From an uncultured Dehalococcoidia bacterium (GTDB taxonomy: Bacteria; Chloroflexota; Dehalococcoidia; Bin125): 64,000 nt of DNA. Positions 1-7,990 of this stretch are shown here, one piece after another. The stretch covers positions 841,522 to 905,521 of the forward strand of contig CATQGW010000001.1 in NCBI GenBank assembly GCA_958295515.1, written 5' to 3'. How positions within the stretch are numbered: the stretch's first letter is position 1; the number at the start of each line of letters is the position of its first letter. A model generated the notes under the pieces. The model was not told the DNA's origin and ran no database searches. It worked only from the letters and a program-made list of their open reading frames with translations. The translations under genes were made by a program, and so were the position numbers.

Positions 1-1
1 G

Positions 2-310
2 GGCGGGGCGACCAACAACCTCTCCTACAACTACCAGCCGATGACCGACATCGCGAACAAGATGCGGATCACGCTGGATCGCGAGGAGCGGCGCGAGATG
101 TCGCACGAGGCGCAGCGCATCCTGCTCGGCAACCACCCCGATCACGGGGTGGACGGGCTGGGCTTCGCGCCCGCCGTGATGAACGGCATCTCGCCCGCCG
201 TCTGGTGGCCGTACGTCCAGCGCCCCGCCGACACCCTCCAATTCGCCCACGCCTCGCACCGCTACGACGAGGGCTGGATCGATGTGAACCACCCCGACTA
301 CCCGGCGTAG
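2..310 (+). CDS. ABC transporter solute-binding protein, C-terminal end (partial)
   Basis: Only the last 102 codons of a family 5 (peptide/nickel-type) extracytoplasmic solute-binding protein are in the window; the reading frame is open to the left edge. The residues align along their length with the C-terminus of the complete solute-binding protein at 414-2408, including the ending HASHRYDEGWIDVNHPDYPA. The two genes are therefore tandem paralogues. Its last 65 bases before the stop (242-306) are identical to 2340-2404 although the preceding sequence has diverged. Ligand unknown. Family assignment is firm by homology to the neighbour; the N-terminal signal cannot be seen. Confidence 0.9.
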   Translation, partial: GGATNNLSYNYQPMTDIANKMRITLDREERREMSHEAQRILLGNHPDHGVDGLGFAPAVMNGISPAVWWPYVQRPADTLQFAHASHRYDEGWIDVNHPDYPA

Positions 311-353
311 GCGGCGAGCCCTCGGTCATTTTCGCAGCCCCACTGTCGCGCAC

Positions 354-413
354 TTGACACTCTGGGCTAGACTTGCCGAACCTCAGCGAGTGGGCAGCAG
401 GAGGAGGCCACCC
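354..413 (+). promoter_or_regulatory. Putative promoter and ribosome binding site of solute-binding gene
   Basis: TAGACT at 368-373 is a -10-like hexamer about 40 bases before the ATG at 414, the spacing seen repeatedly in this window. A purine-rich GGAGGAGG (about 400-407) lies just upstream of the ATG and decides the start. A TTGACA at 354-359 is only 8 bases from the -10 and is not a normally spaced -35. Confidence 0.5.
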
Positions 414-2408
414 ATGAGCAGCGAGCGGAACTACTGGCAGCGGATGCGGCGGTCGCGGATGAGTCGGCGCGCGCTGCTGCGCGCCTCGGGGCGCGCCGGC
501 GTGGGCGCGGCAGGTCTGGCGCTGGTGGGCTGCGGCGACGATGACGACGATGACCAGCAGACGGTCGCGCAACGCGCGCCGCAGCAGCAGGATCAGCCGG
601 CGCAGCAGCCGGCGATGCAGCAGCAACAGACGACGCAACAGCAGCAGCAGGCGGCGGACACGCAGGCGCAGGCGGCGGATCAGCAGGACGCGCCGGCCGA
701 CGACCAGCAGTCCGACCCGCAGCAGACGGTTTCGCAGAGCAACATCGTGCGCGGCGGCGACCTGCGCTTCTCGACGCCGGCGGCCACGCACGATTATTTC
801 GACCCGCACCGCGGCGTCTTCGGCCCCACCCAGTTCTGGATGGGCTTCTACATGAACTACCTGATCCGCTGGCGCAACAAGGAGCAGGGCATCCTGGAGG
901 CGGATGTCGCCTCGCTGCCGGAGATTCCCGACGAGGAGACCTACATCTTCGCCGTGGATCAGGGCGCGCGCTTCTGGGACCGCTACCCGACGGAGGGCGG
1001 GCGCGAGGTGACGGCGGAGGACGTGCAGATCAATTTCCAGCGGCAGATCGACGCGGTCGACGCGACCGGCACGGAGGACGGCACATTCCTGGGCGCCTCC
1101 TCCTTCCAGAAGACGGCGTCGACGGACGTGCCGGACAATCAGACCTTCATCGCCCGCACGGCGGGACCGGACGCGACCTGGATGGGCGTGCCGCTGCGCC
1201 CGTTCAGCTGGATCACGTCGCCCGAGGCGATTCAGGAGTTCGGCGACCGCTGGCGCGACGAGCCGACCAACGTCGAGCTCTCCAGCGGCACCGGGCCCTT
1301 CATCCCGATCAGCTACGACGCGGATATCGGCGTCGACATGATTCGCAACGAGAACTACTGGAAGCTGGGCGTCGATGGGCAGGCGCTGCCCTACTACGAC
1401 AGCGTCACCCATTCCAACCTGACCGACCCGACGGCGGTGGAGGCGGCCTACCGCGGCAAGGAAATCTTCGTCGGCGGCTTCCCGCTCTCGACTGTGCAGG
1501 CGGATGCGATCCTGGCCGATTTCCCGGACCACCGCTCGGGGCAGATCGCGTTCGGCTTCACGATCATCACGGGCGGCGCGAACTTCAACCCCGACTGGGC
1601 CGGCGAGGACGGCCTGGGCAACCCCTGGATTGACCGCCGCTTCGCGCAGGCGATGCATGTCGCGGTGGACCGCTACCTGATGATCGACGCGGTCTATCTC
1701 GGCTCGGGCAAGCCCAGCGGGATGGGCGAGACGCCGTGGTACAACGCCTTCTGGGCGATTCCCGAAGAGGAGCTGCTGGCCACGCCGGGCTTCCGTCCGG
1801 ACCGCGCGGCGGACATCGAAGAGGCGCGCGCGCTGTTGGACGCGAGCGGCTACGACCGCAGCCGCTCGCTCACGCTGATCGCGCCGGACATCTGGGAGGG
1901 CACCTACCCGGGCATCCTCGAGACCGAAGTGGGGATGTACCGCGAGGCGCTGGACATCGACGTGACCTTCGATGTGCAGCCCTACACGGTGATCCTGCAG
2001 CGCTGGATCGAGGGCACCTATCCGGGCCAGGGTCCGCAGTGGACCAACCCGCCTTCGGACCTCGATCCGACGACCTCCTACAACAACAACTACGTGCCCG
2101 GCGGCAGCACGAACAACCTCTACTACGACTTCCAGCCGATGACGGACATCGCGCAGGAGATGCAGACGACGCTGGATCTCGAGCAGCGCCAGTCGATGGC
2201 GCACGAGGCGCAGCGGATTCTGCTGGGCACGCACCCGGACTACGGGCTGGAGGGGATCGCCAACAGCCCGGCGGTGATGAACGGCATCTCGCCGGCGCTC
2301 TGGTGGCCGTTCGTGGAGCGCCCCGACGACAGCCTGCAGTTCGCCCACGCCTCGCACCGCTACGACGAGGGCTGGATCGATGTGAACCACCCCGACTACC
2401 CGGCCTGA
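414..2408 (+). CDS. Peptide/nickel-type ABC transporter solute-binding lipoprotein
   Basis: A 664-residue extracytoplasmic solute-binding protein (SBP_bac_5 family) that would capture an oligopeptide or other organic ligand for the permeases encoded just downstream. The N-terminus carries a twin-arginine signal (SRRALLR, residues 18-24), a hydrophobic stretch and a lipobox ending LVGC at Cys40, so it is probably a Tat-exported lipoprotein. Then come a DDDDDD run and a Gln/Ala-rich linker (about residues 45-110) that tethers the binding domain to the membrane. The binding domain begins near NIVRGGDLRFSTP. The ATG at 414 is chosen over an upstream TTG at 354 because of the Shine-Dalgarno and the export signal. 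The permease gene follows after 77 bases. Ligand not determinable. Confidence 0.92.
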   Translation: MSSERNYWQRMRRSRMSRRALLRASGRAGVGAAGLALVGCGDDDDDDQQTVAQRAPQQQDQPAQQPAMQQQQTTQQQQQAADTQAQAADQQDAPADDQQSDPQQTVSQSNIVRGGDLRFSTPAATHDYFDPHRGVFGPTQFWMGFYMNYLIRWRNKEQGILEADVASLPEIPDEETYIFAVDQGARFWDRYPTEGGREVTAEDVQINFQRQIDAVDATGTEDGTFLGASSFQKTASTDVPDNQTFIARTAGPDATWMGVPLRPFSWITSPEAIQEFGDRWRDEPTNVELSSGTGPFIPISYDADIGVDMIRNENYWKLGVDGQALPYYDSVTHSNLTDPTAVEAAYRGKEIFVGGFPLSTVQADAILADFPDHRSGQIAFGFTIITGGANFNPDWAGEDGLGNPWIDRRFAQAMHVAVDRYLMIDAVYLGSGKPSGMGETPWYNAFWAIPEEELLATPGFRPDRAADIEEARALLDASGYDRSRSLTLIAPDIWEGTYPGILETEVGMYREALDIDVTFDVQPYTVILQRWIEGTYPGQGPQWTNPPSDLDPTTSYNNNYVPGGSTNNLYYDFQPMTDIAQEMQTTLDLEQRQSMAHEAQRILLGTHPDYGLEGIANSPAVMNGISPALWWPFVERPDDSLQFAHASHRYDEGWIDVNHPDYPA

Positions 2409-2485
2409 CGAAAGCGGTTACCCTCCCGACGCAGCCGATCACAAACCAACCCAGGTCCGACACCGAGCAGTAAGCGCGAGCGCCG

Positions 2486-3964
2486 ATGCAGAAGTACCTG
2501 ATCCGCCGGCTGATCCTCGTCATTCCGACGTTGTGGCTGGTGCTCTCGATTCTCTTCCTGGCGCTGCGCGCGCTGCCGGGCGATTTCGTCACGCGCAAGC
2601 TCTCGAACCTCGAGAACCAGGGCGCAGAGACGCGGCCGCAGGAGATCGCCGGCATCCTGGAGGTGGAGGACACGACCCACCGGGTGATCTCGGGCGACAC
2701 GCTGGAGAGCATCGCCCTCAGCGAAAACGTGACGGTCGATCATCTGCTCAGCGTCAATCCGAATCTGACCGCCGACTCGGTGCGGCCGGGTTCGCGGATC
2801 ATCACGATTCCGGGCAAGCTGCTCACGCAGGTCGCGATCTCGGAGCGGCTCTCGCTGCCGGAGGATGTCGCGCTCGGCGCGCAGTTATTGGTCGAGCGCA
2901 ATCCGGAGATCGACTTCCCATCGCAGAACGGAGCGCTCTACGCGCCGACGGGGACGAATCTGGTGCTGCGCGACAACATCAGCGTGGCGGAACTGGCGCG
3001 GGTGCATCGGATTGAAGCGCAGGACATTATCAACGCCAATCCGACCGGTACGCCGTTCAACCCCGACGGCGGCCTGAGCGGCGCGACGCTGCTCTATCCG
3101 GGCGACCGGATCACGATGCCGACGACGAAGATTACGGAGGCGAATATCCGTAATCGGCTGGGCATCGACAAGCCGATGGGGGTGCAGTACTACGAGTTCC
3201 TGTGGGAGACGGTGCGGCTCAAATTCCGTCCATCGTTCCAGACACAGGAGGATTCGCTGGACATCTTCCTGCGCGCGCTGCCGCGCTCGCTGCATCTGAT
3301 GGTCTACTCGTTGCTGATCGGTCTGCTGATCGCGTTCCCGGTGGGCATTCTCTCGGCGATGCGGCAGGACAAGCTGATCGACTACGTCCTGCGCGGCTTC
3401 GCAATCCTCGCCTTGGCGGCGCCGTCGTTCTGGGTCGCCACCATGCTGATCTTCGTGGTGACGCCGGGCGGCGTCGCGGAGGGAGGCATCTGGTCCATTC
3501 CATTGACCAGCGAGGAGGCGCGCAGCATCTTCACCTCCGTGTCCGGGTTCTTCGCGCTGTACACGATTCCGGCGGTGGCGGGCGGGATTGCGGCGGGCGC
3601 GGGGCTGATGCGGATCACCCGTTCCGAGCTGCTCGAGGTGCTGCGCCAGGATTACGTGCGCACGGCGTGGTCGAAAGGCCTGCGCGAGCGCACGGTGATT
3701 CGCCGCCACGCGCTGCGCAACGCGATGGTCAACGTGCTCAGCGTGCTCGGCCTCTCGATCGCGGCATTGGTCGGCGGCAACATCGTGCTGGAGCTGCTGT
3801 TCAACATTCCGGGCATTGGGCTGCTGCTGATTCAGCGCATCAACCAGGCGGACATCCCCGTCGTGCAGACGATGGTGTTCTTCTTCGCGCTGTTCATCAT
3901 CATCGTCAACATCGCAATCGATCTGACTTACGCGATGATCGATCCGCGCATTCGCTACACGTAG
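2486..3964 (+). CDS. ABC permease (DppB/OppB family) with LysM-like external loop domains
   Basis: Inner-membrane permease subunit, 492 residues against roughly 310-340 for the family. TM1 is residues 4-30 with the family signature ending ALPGDF. Between TM1 and the next hydrophobic segment (from about 268) lies a 200-residue external insertion. Residues 65-109 read as a LysM domain (HRVISGDTLESIA, then LLSVNPN and RPGSRIITIP); residues 159-212 are a second, degenerate one (INANP, LLYPGDRITMP). The C-terminal half has the ordinary transmembrane core and an intact EAA coupling loop (about 388-418, DYVRTAWSKGL) for binding the ATPase. It is followed 10 bases later by the partner permease. Family is certain; the LysM reading is from motif inspection and the peptidoglycan-binding role is inferred. 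Confidence 0.9.
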   Translation: MQKYLIRRLILVIPTLWLVLSILFLALRALPGDFVTRKLSNLENQGAETRPQEIAGILEVEDTTHRVISGDTLESIALSENVTVDHLLSVNPNLTADSVRPGSRIITIPGKLLTQVAISERLSLPEDVALGAQLLVERNPEIDFPSQNGALYAPTGTNLVLRDNISVAELARVHRIEAQDIINANPTGTPFNPDGGLSGATLLYPGDRITMPTTKITEANIRNRLGIDKPMGVQYYEFLWETVRLKFRPSFQTQEDSLDIFLRALPRSLHLMVYSLLIGLLIAFPVGILSAMRQDKLIDYVLRGFAILALAAPSFWVATMLIFVVTPGGVAEGGIWSIPLTSEEARSIFTSVSGFFALYTIPAVAGGIAAGAGLMRITRSELLEVLRQDYVRTAWSKGLRERTVIRRHALRNAMVNVLSVLGLSIAALVGGNIVLELLFNIPGIGLLLIQRINQADIPVVQTMVFFFALFIIIVNIAIDLTYAMIDPRIRYT

Positions 3965-3974
3965 GGATGCCTGA

Positions 3975-5219
3975 ATGAGCGACCGCGCCCCCACCCCCGC
4001 AGGAGAAGGTCTGGAAGAGTTCGCCGCCGCGCAGGGCCTGCGGGTGGAGGAGCGGAGCCTGGGACGGCTGCTGCTCAACGGGCTGCGGTCCTTCTTCCGC
4101 ACCAAGCCGCTCGGCGCGGGCGGGCTGGTGCTGGTGGTGGTCTGGTCGCTGATTGCGGTGGGCACGGTCGGCGACGGCGGCGGCTGGCTGGGCCTCGGGC
4201 GCTACGACTCGCAAGAGGTGTTCAAGGTCGCCAACGCCAATTTCGCCGACGACAAAGTCGCCAACGCGCTCGACGGGATGTCGGCGGATATCTCGCGGGC
4301 GGAGCTGACGACGCTGTTGATCGATCCGAATGTGTACGGCGATCTGGCCATTCAGAGCAATGTCGTCGACGACATGCTCGAGTACGTGCAGGGTCTGATC
4401 GACGAGGGCCTGCTGCTCACCCACCTCGCGGAGCTCGACCCGGCGCAGATCGAGATCACCGACGGTGTGATTTACGACGTTGACGATCTGCTCGCCACGG
4501 GCACGAACACGCCGCTCACCACCGCCTCGCTACAGGGGCCGTCGGGCAAGCACTGGTTCGGCACCGACCGAGCGGGGCACGATCTGTACTCGCGGGTGAC
4601 TGAGGGTGCGCGGCTGTCGCTCTACATCGGCTTCTTCGCGACGCTGATCGGTGTCGCGGCGGGGACGGTGATCGGGCTGGTCAGCGGCGGGGTCGGCGGC
4701 AACGTTGATCTCGGCATTAACCGCTTTATGGACGCGATTCAGTCGTTCCCGCCGATTGTCTTCCTGCTGCTGCTGCGCTCCGTGACGGAGCCGTCGGCGC
4801 TGTGGGTGACGCTGGCGCTGTCGGCGCTGGCGATCGCGCCGGTGCAGCGAATTGTGCGCGGGGCGGTGATCGCGCTGCGCGAAGCGCCGTTCGTGGAGGC
4901 GGCGCGCTCGATCGGCGCCTCCAACGCCCGCGTGATGAGCATCCACATTCTGCCCAACATCGTGGCGCCGCTGATCGTGATTTTCAGCATCACCGTCGGC
5001 GCATTCATCCTCGCCGAGGCGACGCTGAGCTTCCTCGGTCTGGGCACGCTGGATGTGTCGTGGGGCAAGATGATCGCGGACGGACGCCAGTTCATCGTGC
5101 AGTCGCCCTGGACGAGCCTCTTCGCCGGGCTGGCGCTGACCTCGCTGGTCTTCGGCTTCAACGTGCTGGGCGATGCGTTGCGGGATGTCTTCGACCCGCG
5201 TCTGCGCGGCTCGCGCTAG
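3975..5219 (+). CDS. ABC permease (DppC/OppC family) with enlarged external loop
   Basis: Second permease subunit, 414 residues. TM1 lies near residues 43-60; the family motif HWFGTDRAGHDLYSRV appears only at about residue 193, so roughly 120 extra residues (50-190) sit in the loop facing outside. The core follows, with the EAA loop (VEAARSIGASNARV, about 308-321) intact and the usual ending VLGDALRDVFDPRLRG. It should pair with the upstream permease and use an ATPase encoded elsewhere, since none lies in this window. The extra loop matches that of the paralogue at 6932-7990, so it is a conserved feature of this transporter type and not an accident. Its fold is not recognised. Confidence 0.92.
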   Translation: MSDRAPTPAGEGLEEFAAAQGLRVEERSLGRLLLNGLRSFFRTKPLGAGGLVLVVVWSLIAVGTVGDGGGWLGLGRYDSQEVFKVANANFADDKVANALDGMSADISRAELTTLLIDPNVYGDLAIQSNVVDDMLEYVQGLIDEGLLLTHLAELDPAQIEITDGVIYDVDDLLATGTNTPLTTASLQGPSGKHWFGTDRAGHDLYSRVTEGARLSLYIGFFATLIGVAAGTVIGLVSGGVGGNVDLGINRFMDAIQSFPPIVFLLLLRSVTEPSALWVTLALSALAIAPVQRIVRGAVIALREAPFVEAARSIGASNARVMSIHILPNIVAPLIVIFSITVGAFILAEATLSFLGLGTLDVSWGKMIADGRQFIVQSPWTSLFAGLALTSLVFGFNVLGDALRDVFDPRLRGSR

Positions 5220-5238
5220 GCTGACGGCGGAGGGTGAG

Positions 5239-5448
5239 ATGGAGTGTACGGCGGTCATGCAGCAGGACGGGGACTGGTGGATCGGCTGGATCGCCGAAGT
5301 GCCGGGGGTCAATTGCCAGGAGCGGACGCTTGAGGAGTTGCGCCGCAGCCTCGCAGAAGCGCTGGCCGAAGCGATTGAGTTGAACCGCGAAGAAGCGCTG
5401 GCGGCGGCGGATGGCGATTACTTTGAGGAGAAGGTCGCCATTGCGTGA
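5239..5448 (+). CDS. hicB: HicB-family antitoxin
   Basis: A 69-residue protein of the HicB fold: MECTAVMQQDGDWWIGWIAE, then VPGVNCQERTLEELRRSLAEAL. This is the usual HicB pattern of a strand pair ending in a valley of PG followed by the amphipathic helix. It should neutralise the HicA toxin made by the next gene, which it overlaps by 4 bases (GTGA). There is no obvious C-terminal DNA-binding domain; the length is that of the short HicB form. The start at 5239 is chosen because the homologous domain begins there. The pair sits between two ABC permease pairs, 19 bases after the first. Confidence 0.8.
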   Translation: MECTAVMQQDGDWWIGWIAEVPGVNCQERTLEELRRSLAEALAEAIELNREEALAAADGDYFEEKVAIA

Positions 5449-5639
5449 AGCGAGTTGCTCTTCTGCGGCATCTTCGCCGCCAAGGTTGCGAACAGGTCCG
5501 CGAGGGCGCGGGGCACTCTTGGTGGCGTAACCCCCGGGGCCCCAGGAGCACTGCCGTTCCGCGCCACAGAGAAATCAATGACAGATTGGTCCGCAAAATC
5601 TGCCGCGACCTCCGCGTGGACCCGCCTCGCCACTCCTGA
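5445..5639 (+). CDS. hicA: HicA-family mRNA interferase toxin
   Basis: A 64-residue protein matching HicA, a small double-stranded-RNA-binding-fold toxin that cleaves mRNA. The key region is GAGHSWWRNPRG, where the His after Gly-x-Gly corresponds to the HicA catalytic histidine, and the C-terminal VPRHREINDRLVRKICRDL matches the family's closing helix. The GTG start overlaps the hicB stop, implying translational coupling with antitoxin first. Order hicB-hicA is the less common one but known. Arg-rich, as expected for an RNA-binding toxin. The family call is by motif only. Confidence 0.75.
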   Translation: MKRVALLRHLRRQGCEQVREGAGHSWWRNPRGPRSTAVPRHREINDRLVRKICRDLRVDPPRHS

Positions 5640-5660
5640 GGATTCGCAAGCCGTCGCACG

Positions 5661-6935
5661 ATGAAACATCTCGTCGTCCGCCACTTTCTGATCGCCCTGC
5701 TCTCGCTTTGGGTGGCGCTGTCGTTGGTCTTTCTGATTGTTCGGGTCGCCCCCGGCGACTTTGTGGCGCAGAAACTTGCTGCGCTCGAAACTCAGGGAGC
5801 GGAACAGCGACCGACTCAAATCGTCGGCGCGATCATCGTCGAGCACGATGCTCCGCTGTCCGAGATCGCCGTTGAGCAGCGGCTGGTCCGCGAGGAGCAC
5901 GCCGAGGATGGCGCGGCGCTGCTATTGGAGCGCAACCCGAACGTTGAATTTCCGCTTGTCGACGGGGAGCCGTCGGCGCGGGCGGGGACCGAGCTGACGC
6001 TGCGCGAGCGAGTGACGATTGCCGATCTCGCGTACGCCTATCGAATCGAATCCGACGACATCCTCGATGCGAACCCGGCCGGATCGCTGACCAATCCGGA
6101 TGGCCAGCTTGCGGCCGACACGGTGCTTCATCCGGGCGACTGGATTGTGATGCCCACGACCACGATTGTGGAGGCGAACATTCGCCGCCGCCTCGGGGTC
6201 GATCGTTCGCTGGGCGCGCAGTATGGCGACTTTCTCTGGCATGTCGTGCGTTTCGACTTCGGAGCCAGCGTCCAGACGCAGGAGAGCGCTCTTTCCGTGG
6301 TGGGGGTGGTGTTGCCGCGGACCGTGCAGCTGAACCTCTACGCGCTCATCGTCGCCGCGCTGATCGGACTACCGCTTGGTTTTGCCGCGCTGCGCTTGCG
6401 CGGCAGGCGCATCGCCGCCGTGCTGCAGAGCGGCAGCGCCGTGCTGTGGGCGCTGCCGTCGTTCTGGCTTGTGCTCTTCCTGATCGGAATGGTCGCTGCG
6501 CGCGGGTATTTCTTCGAAGACGGGCTTTGGTGGATTCCGCTGCTCGACCATGATGCCTACAGCATCACCAGCTCGCCGACGGGCTTTCTGGCGCTGTACA
6601 GCCTCCCGGCGGTCGCGGCCGGTCTGCCGCTGGCGGCCGTGATATTCGCCGCGTGCGCGCCCCACTCGGATGATCGGGAGCGCGATCTGCGAGCGATTGC
6701 ACGCCGCCTGCTCGCTGCGCTGCGCATTCAGTTGCCGATATTGATTGGCTTCAACTTCATTCTGGAGTTGATGTTCGCGCTCCCGGGGCTCGGCTTCGTG
6801 TTGTTCGGGAGCTTGAACCGATCCGATACTCCGCTCATCAGCGCGGTCGCCTGCGTGACCGTGCTCTTCATGGTCTTCTGCTATTTCGCAATCGATATGG
6901 CGCGCGCGGGGCTGGATCGGGAGGCTCGCGCATGA
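5661..6935 (+). CDS. Degenerate ABC permease (DppB-type) lacking the EAA loop
   Basis: Paralogue of the permease at 2486-3964 (424 residues): TM1 (4-30, VAPGDF), an external loop and a transmembrane core align well. Two pieces are missing. The first LysM-like domain (residues 62-110 of the paralogue) is deleted while the second (about 115-166, DANPAG and LHPGDWIVMP) is kept. The cytoplasmic EAA coupling loop is replaced by a short charged stretch (APHSDDRERDLRAIARRLL, nucleotides about 6658-6715). The frame is otherwise intact with normal codon use, so it looks maintained, but it could not dock an ATPase in the standard way. The next permease gene overlaps by 4 bases (ATGA). Could be a pseudo-transporter, regulator or sensor. 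Confidence 0.8.
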   Translation: MKHLVVRHFLIALLSLWVALSLVFLIVRVAPGDFVAQKLAALETQGAEQRPTQIVGAIIVEHDAPLSEIAVEQRLVREEHAEDGAALLLERNPNVEFPLVDGEPSARAGTELTLRERVTIADLAYAYRIESDDILDANPAGSLTNPDGQLAADTVLHPGDWIVMPTTTIVEANIRRRLGVDRSLGAQYGDFLWHVVRFDFGASVQTQESALSVVGVVLPRTVQLNLYALIVAALIGLPLGFAALRLRGRRIAAVLQSGSAVLWALPSFWLVLFLIGMVAARGYFFEDGLWWIPLLDHDAYSITSSPTGFLALYSLPAVAAGLPLAAVIFAACAPHSDDRERDLRAIARRLLAALRIQLPILIGFNFILELMFALPGLGFVLFGSLNRSDTPLISAVACVTVLFMVFCYFAIDMARAGLDREARA

Positions 6936-7990
6936 GCGGCGTCGGGCTGCGAGCGTTGGCAGCGATTCGGGCGCAGCCGCCGGCGGCGTTCGGGTTGTTG
7001 ATCCTGCTGGTCTGGAGTATCGCGGCGGTCGGGGCAATCGGCGATGGCGCGGGTTGGATGCGCATTGGGCGCTATGGCCCGGCGGAGGCGTTTGAGGCAG
7101 CGAATCTGGAGTTCGCGGAGGCGCGGGCGGCCGACGCGCTGGACGGTCAACCCGTTGATCTGACCGGCGAGGAACTGACGGCGCTGCTGACGCAGCCGCA
7201 GGTCTACGGCGAGCTCGTTTCCGATCCCGCCGTGATCGACAAGTTCAGCTCCCATATCCGCGGCTTGATCGAGGACGGAGCGCTGGCTGAACGTTTGACG
7301 AGCGGCTTCCACCCGCTGCTGCAAGTGAGCGACGGGCGGTTCGCGCTTGCGCCGCGCTCGATCACCGCGATCACGCCGCGTCCGCTGGTGACTGCGAGTT
7401 TGGAGCGTCCCTCGTGGCGGCACTGGCTTGGCACGAATCGGGCGGGGAACGATATCTACGCGGGAATCATCGATACGGCCTGGATTCCGCTGATGATCGG
7501 ATTCCTGGGCGCGCTCTTCGGCGTGGCCGCCGGGGCGGCGATCGGGTGGCTGCAACGCCGCGATGGGCGGACCGAGTGGCTCGACGGGCTGATCGGCGGC
7601 GTGTACGCCTTTCCGCCGATCTTGCTGCTGCTGCTGTTCGTGACGTATGTCGAGTACGGGCAGATCTGGTTTGCAGTCGTGCTGGCTCCGTTCGCGCTGG
7701 TTCCGGCGGCGCGGGCTGCCCGCGATGCGGAGTCCGTCCGCGGGGCGGCCGCGCCGTTGCTGGGGCTGTTCGGGGTGATGATGGCGACGTTTGCGCTGAT
7801 CGAGGCGGGAACCAGCTTCGTGGGCTTCGGACTCGGCGGGTGGGGCCGGATGATCGCCGATGGGCGGCAGTTCGTCGTGCAGGCGCCGTGGTGGAGTCTG
7901 TTCGCCGGGTTGGCGCTAATCTCAGTGGCGTTCGCCGCATTCGCGCTCGGGCGCGGCCTGCAACGTCTGGTGGAGCATGACCCAACCTGA
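6932..7990 (+). CDS. Degenerate ABC permease (DppC-type) lacking the EAA loop
   Basis: Paralogue of the permease at 3975-5219 (352 residues). It keeps TM1, the same enlarged external loop (for instance RYGPAEAFEAANLEFA), the HWLGTNRAGNDIYAG motif and the ending MIADGRQFVVQAPWWSLFAG. About 28 residues containing the EAA motif are deleted: where the paralogue has the coupling helix, this one runs AARDAESVRGAAAPLLGLFG straight into the last transmembrane region. Both partners of this second pair have thus lost the ATPase contact. Start by ATGA overlap with the upstream permease; its own stop overlaps the start of the metallo-hydrolase gene at 7977. Confidence 0.8.
   Translation: MSGVGLRALAAIRAQPPAAFGLLILLVWSIAAVGAIGDGAGWMRIGRYGPAEAFEAANLEFAEARAADALDGQPVDLTGEELTALLTQPQVYGELVSDPAVIDKFSSHIRGLIEDGALAERLTSGFHPLLQVSDGRFALAPRSITAITPRPLVTASLERPSWRHWLGTNRAGNDIYAGIIDTAWIPLMIGFLGALFGVAAGAAIGWLQRRDGRTEWLDGLIGGVYAFPPILLLLLFVTYVEYGQIWFAVVLAPFALVPAARAARDAESVRGAAAPLLGLFGVMMATFALIEAGTSFVGFGLGGWGRMIADGRQFVVQAPWWSLFAGLALISVAFAAFALGRGLQRLVEHDPT

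Noticed and set aside
354-359. TTGACA as -35 box for the solute-binding gene
   Set aside because: Only 8 bases from the TAGACT hexamer; not a workable promoter spacing.
354-413. TTG start at 354 extending the solute-binding protein by 20 residues
   Set aside because: The extension would precede the Tat signal, and GGAGGAGG with the ATG at 414 is the better initiation site.
570-735. CAG/CAGCAG-rich stretch that looks like a microsatellite (also around 44230-44400)
   Set aside because: It encodes the Gln-rich linker of the lipoproteins, is interrupted and in frame; not a separate repeat feature.
69-2390. Very long open frame on the minus strand across the solute-binding gene, and similar long antisense frames at 7467-10937 and 13423-16149
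   Set aside because: High-GC antisense shadow frames; their translations are low-complexity Arg/Ala/His-rich with no domain, whereas the opposite strand carries clear protein families.
3967-3978. Three-codon minicistron ATGCCTGAATGA overlapping the DppC-type start
   Set aside because: Could couple translation, but so short a frame occurs by chance and has no ribosome site of its own.
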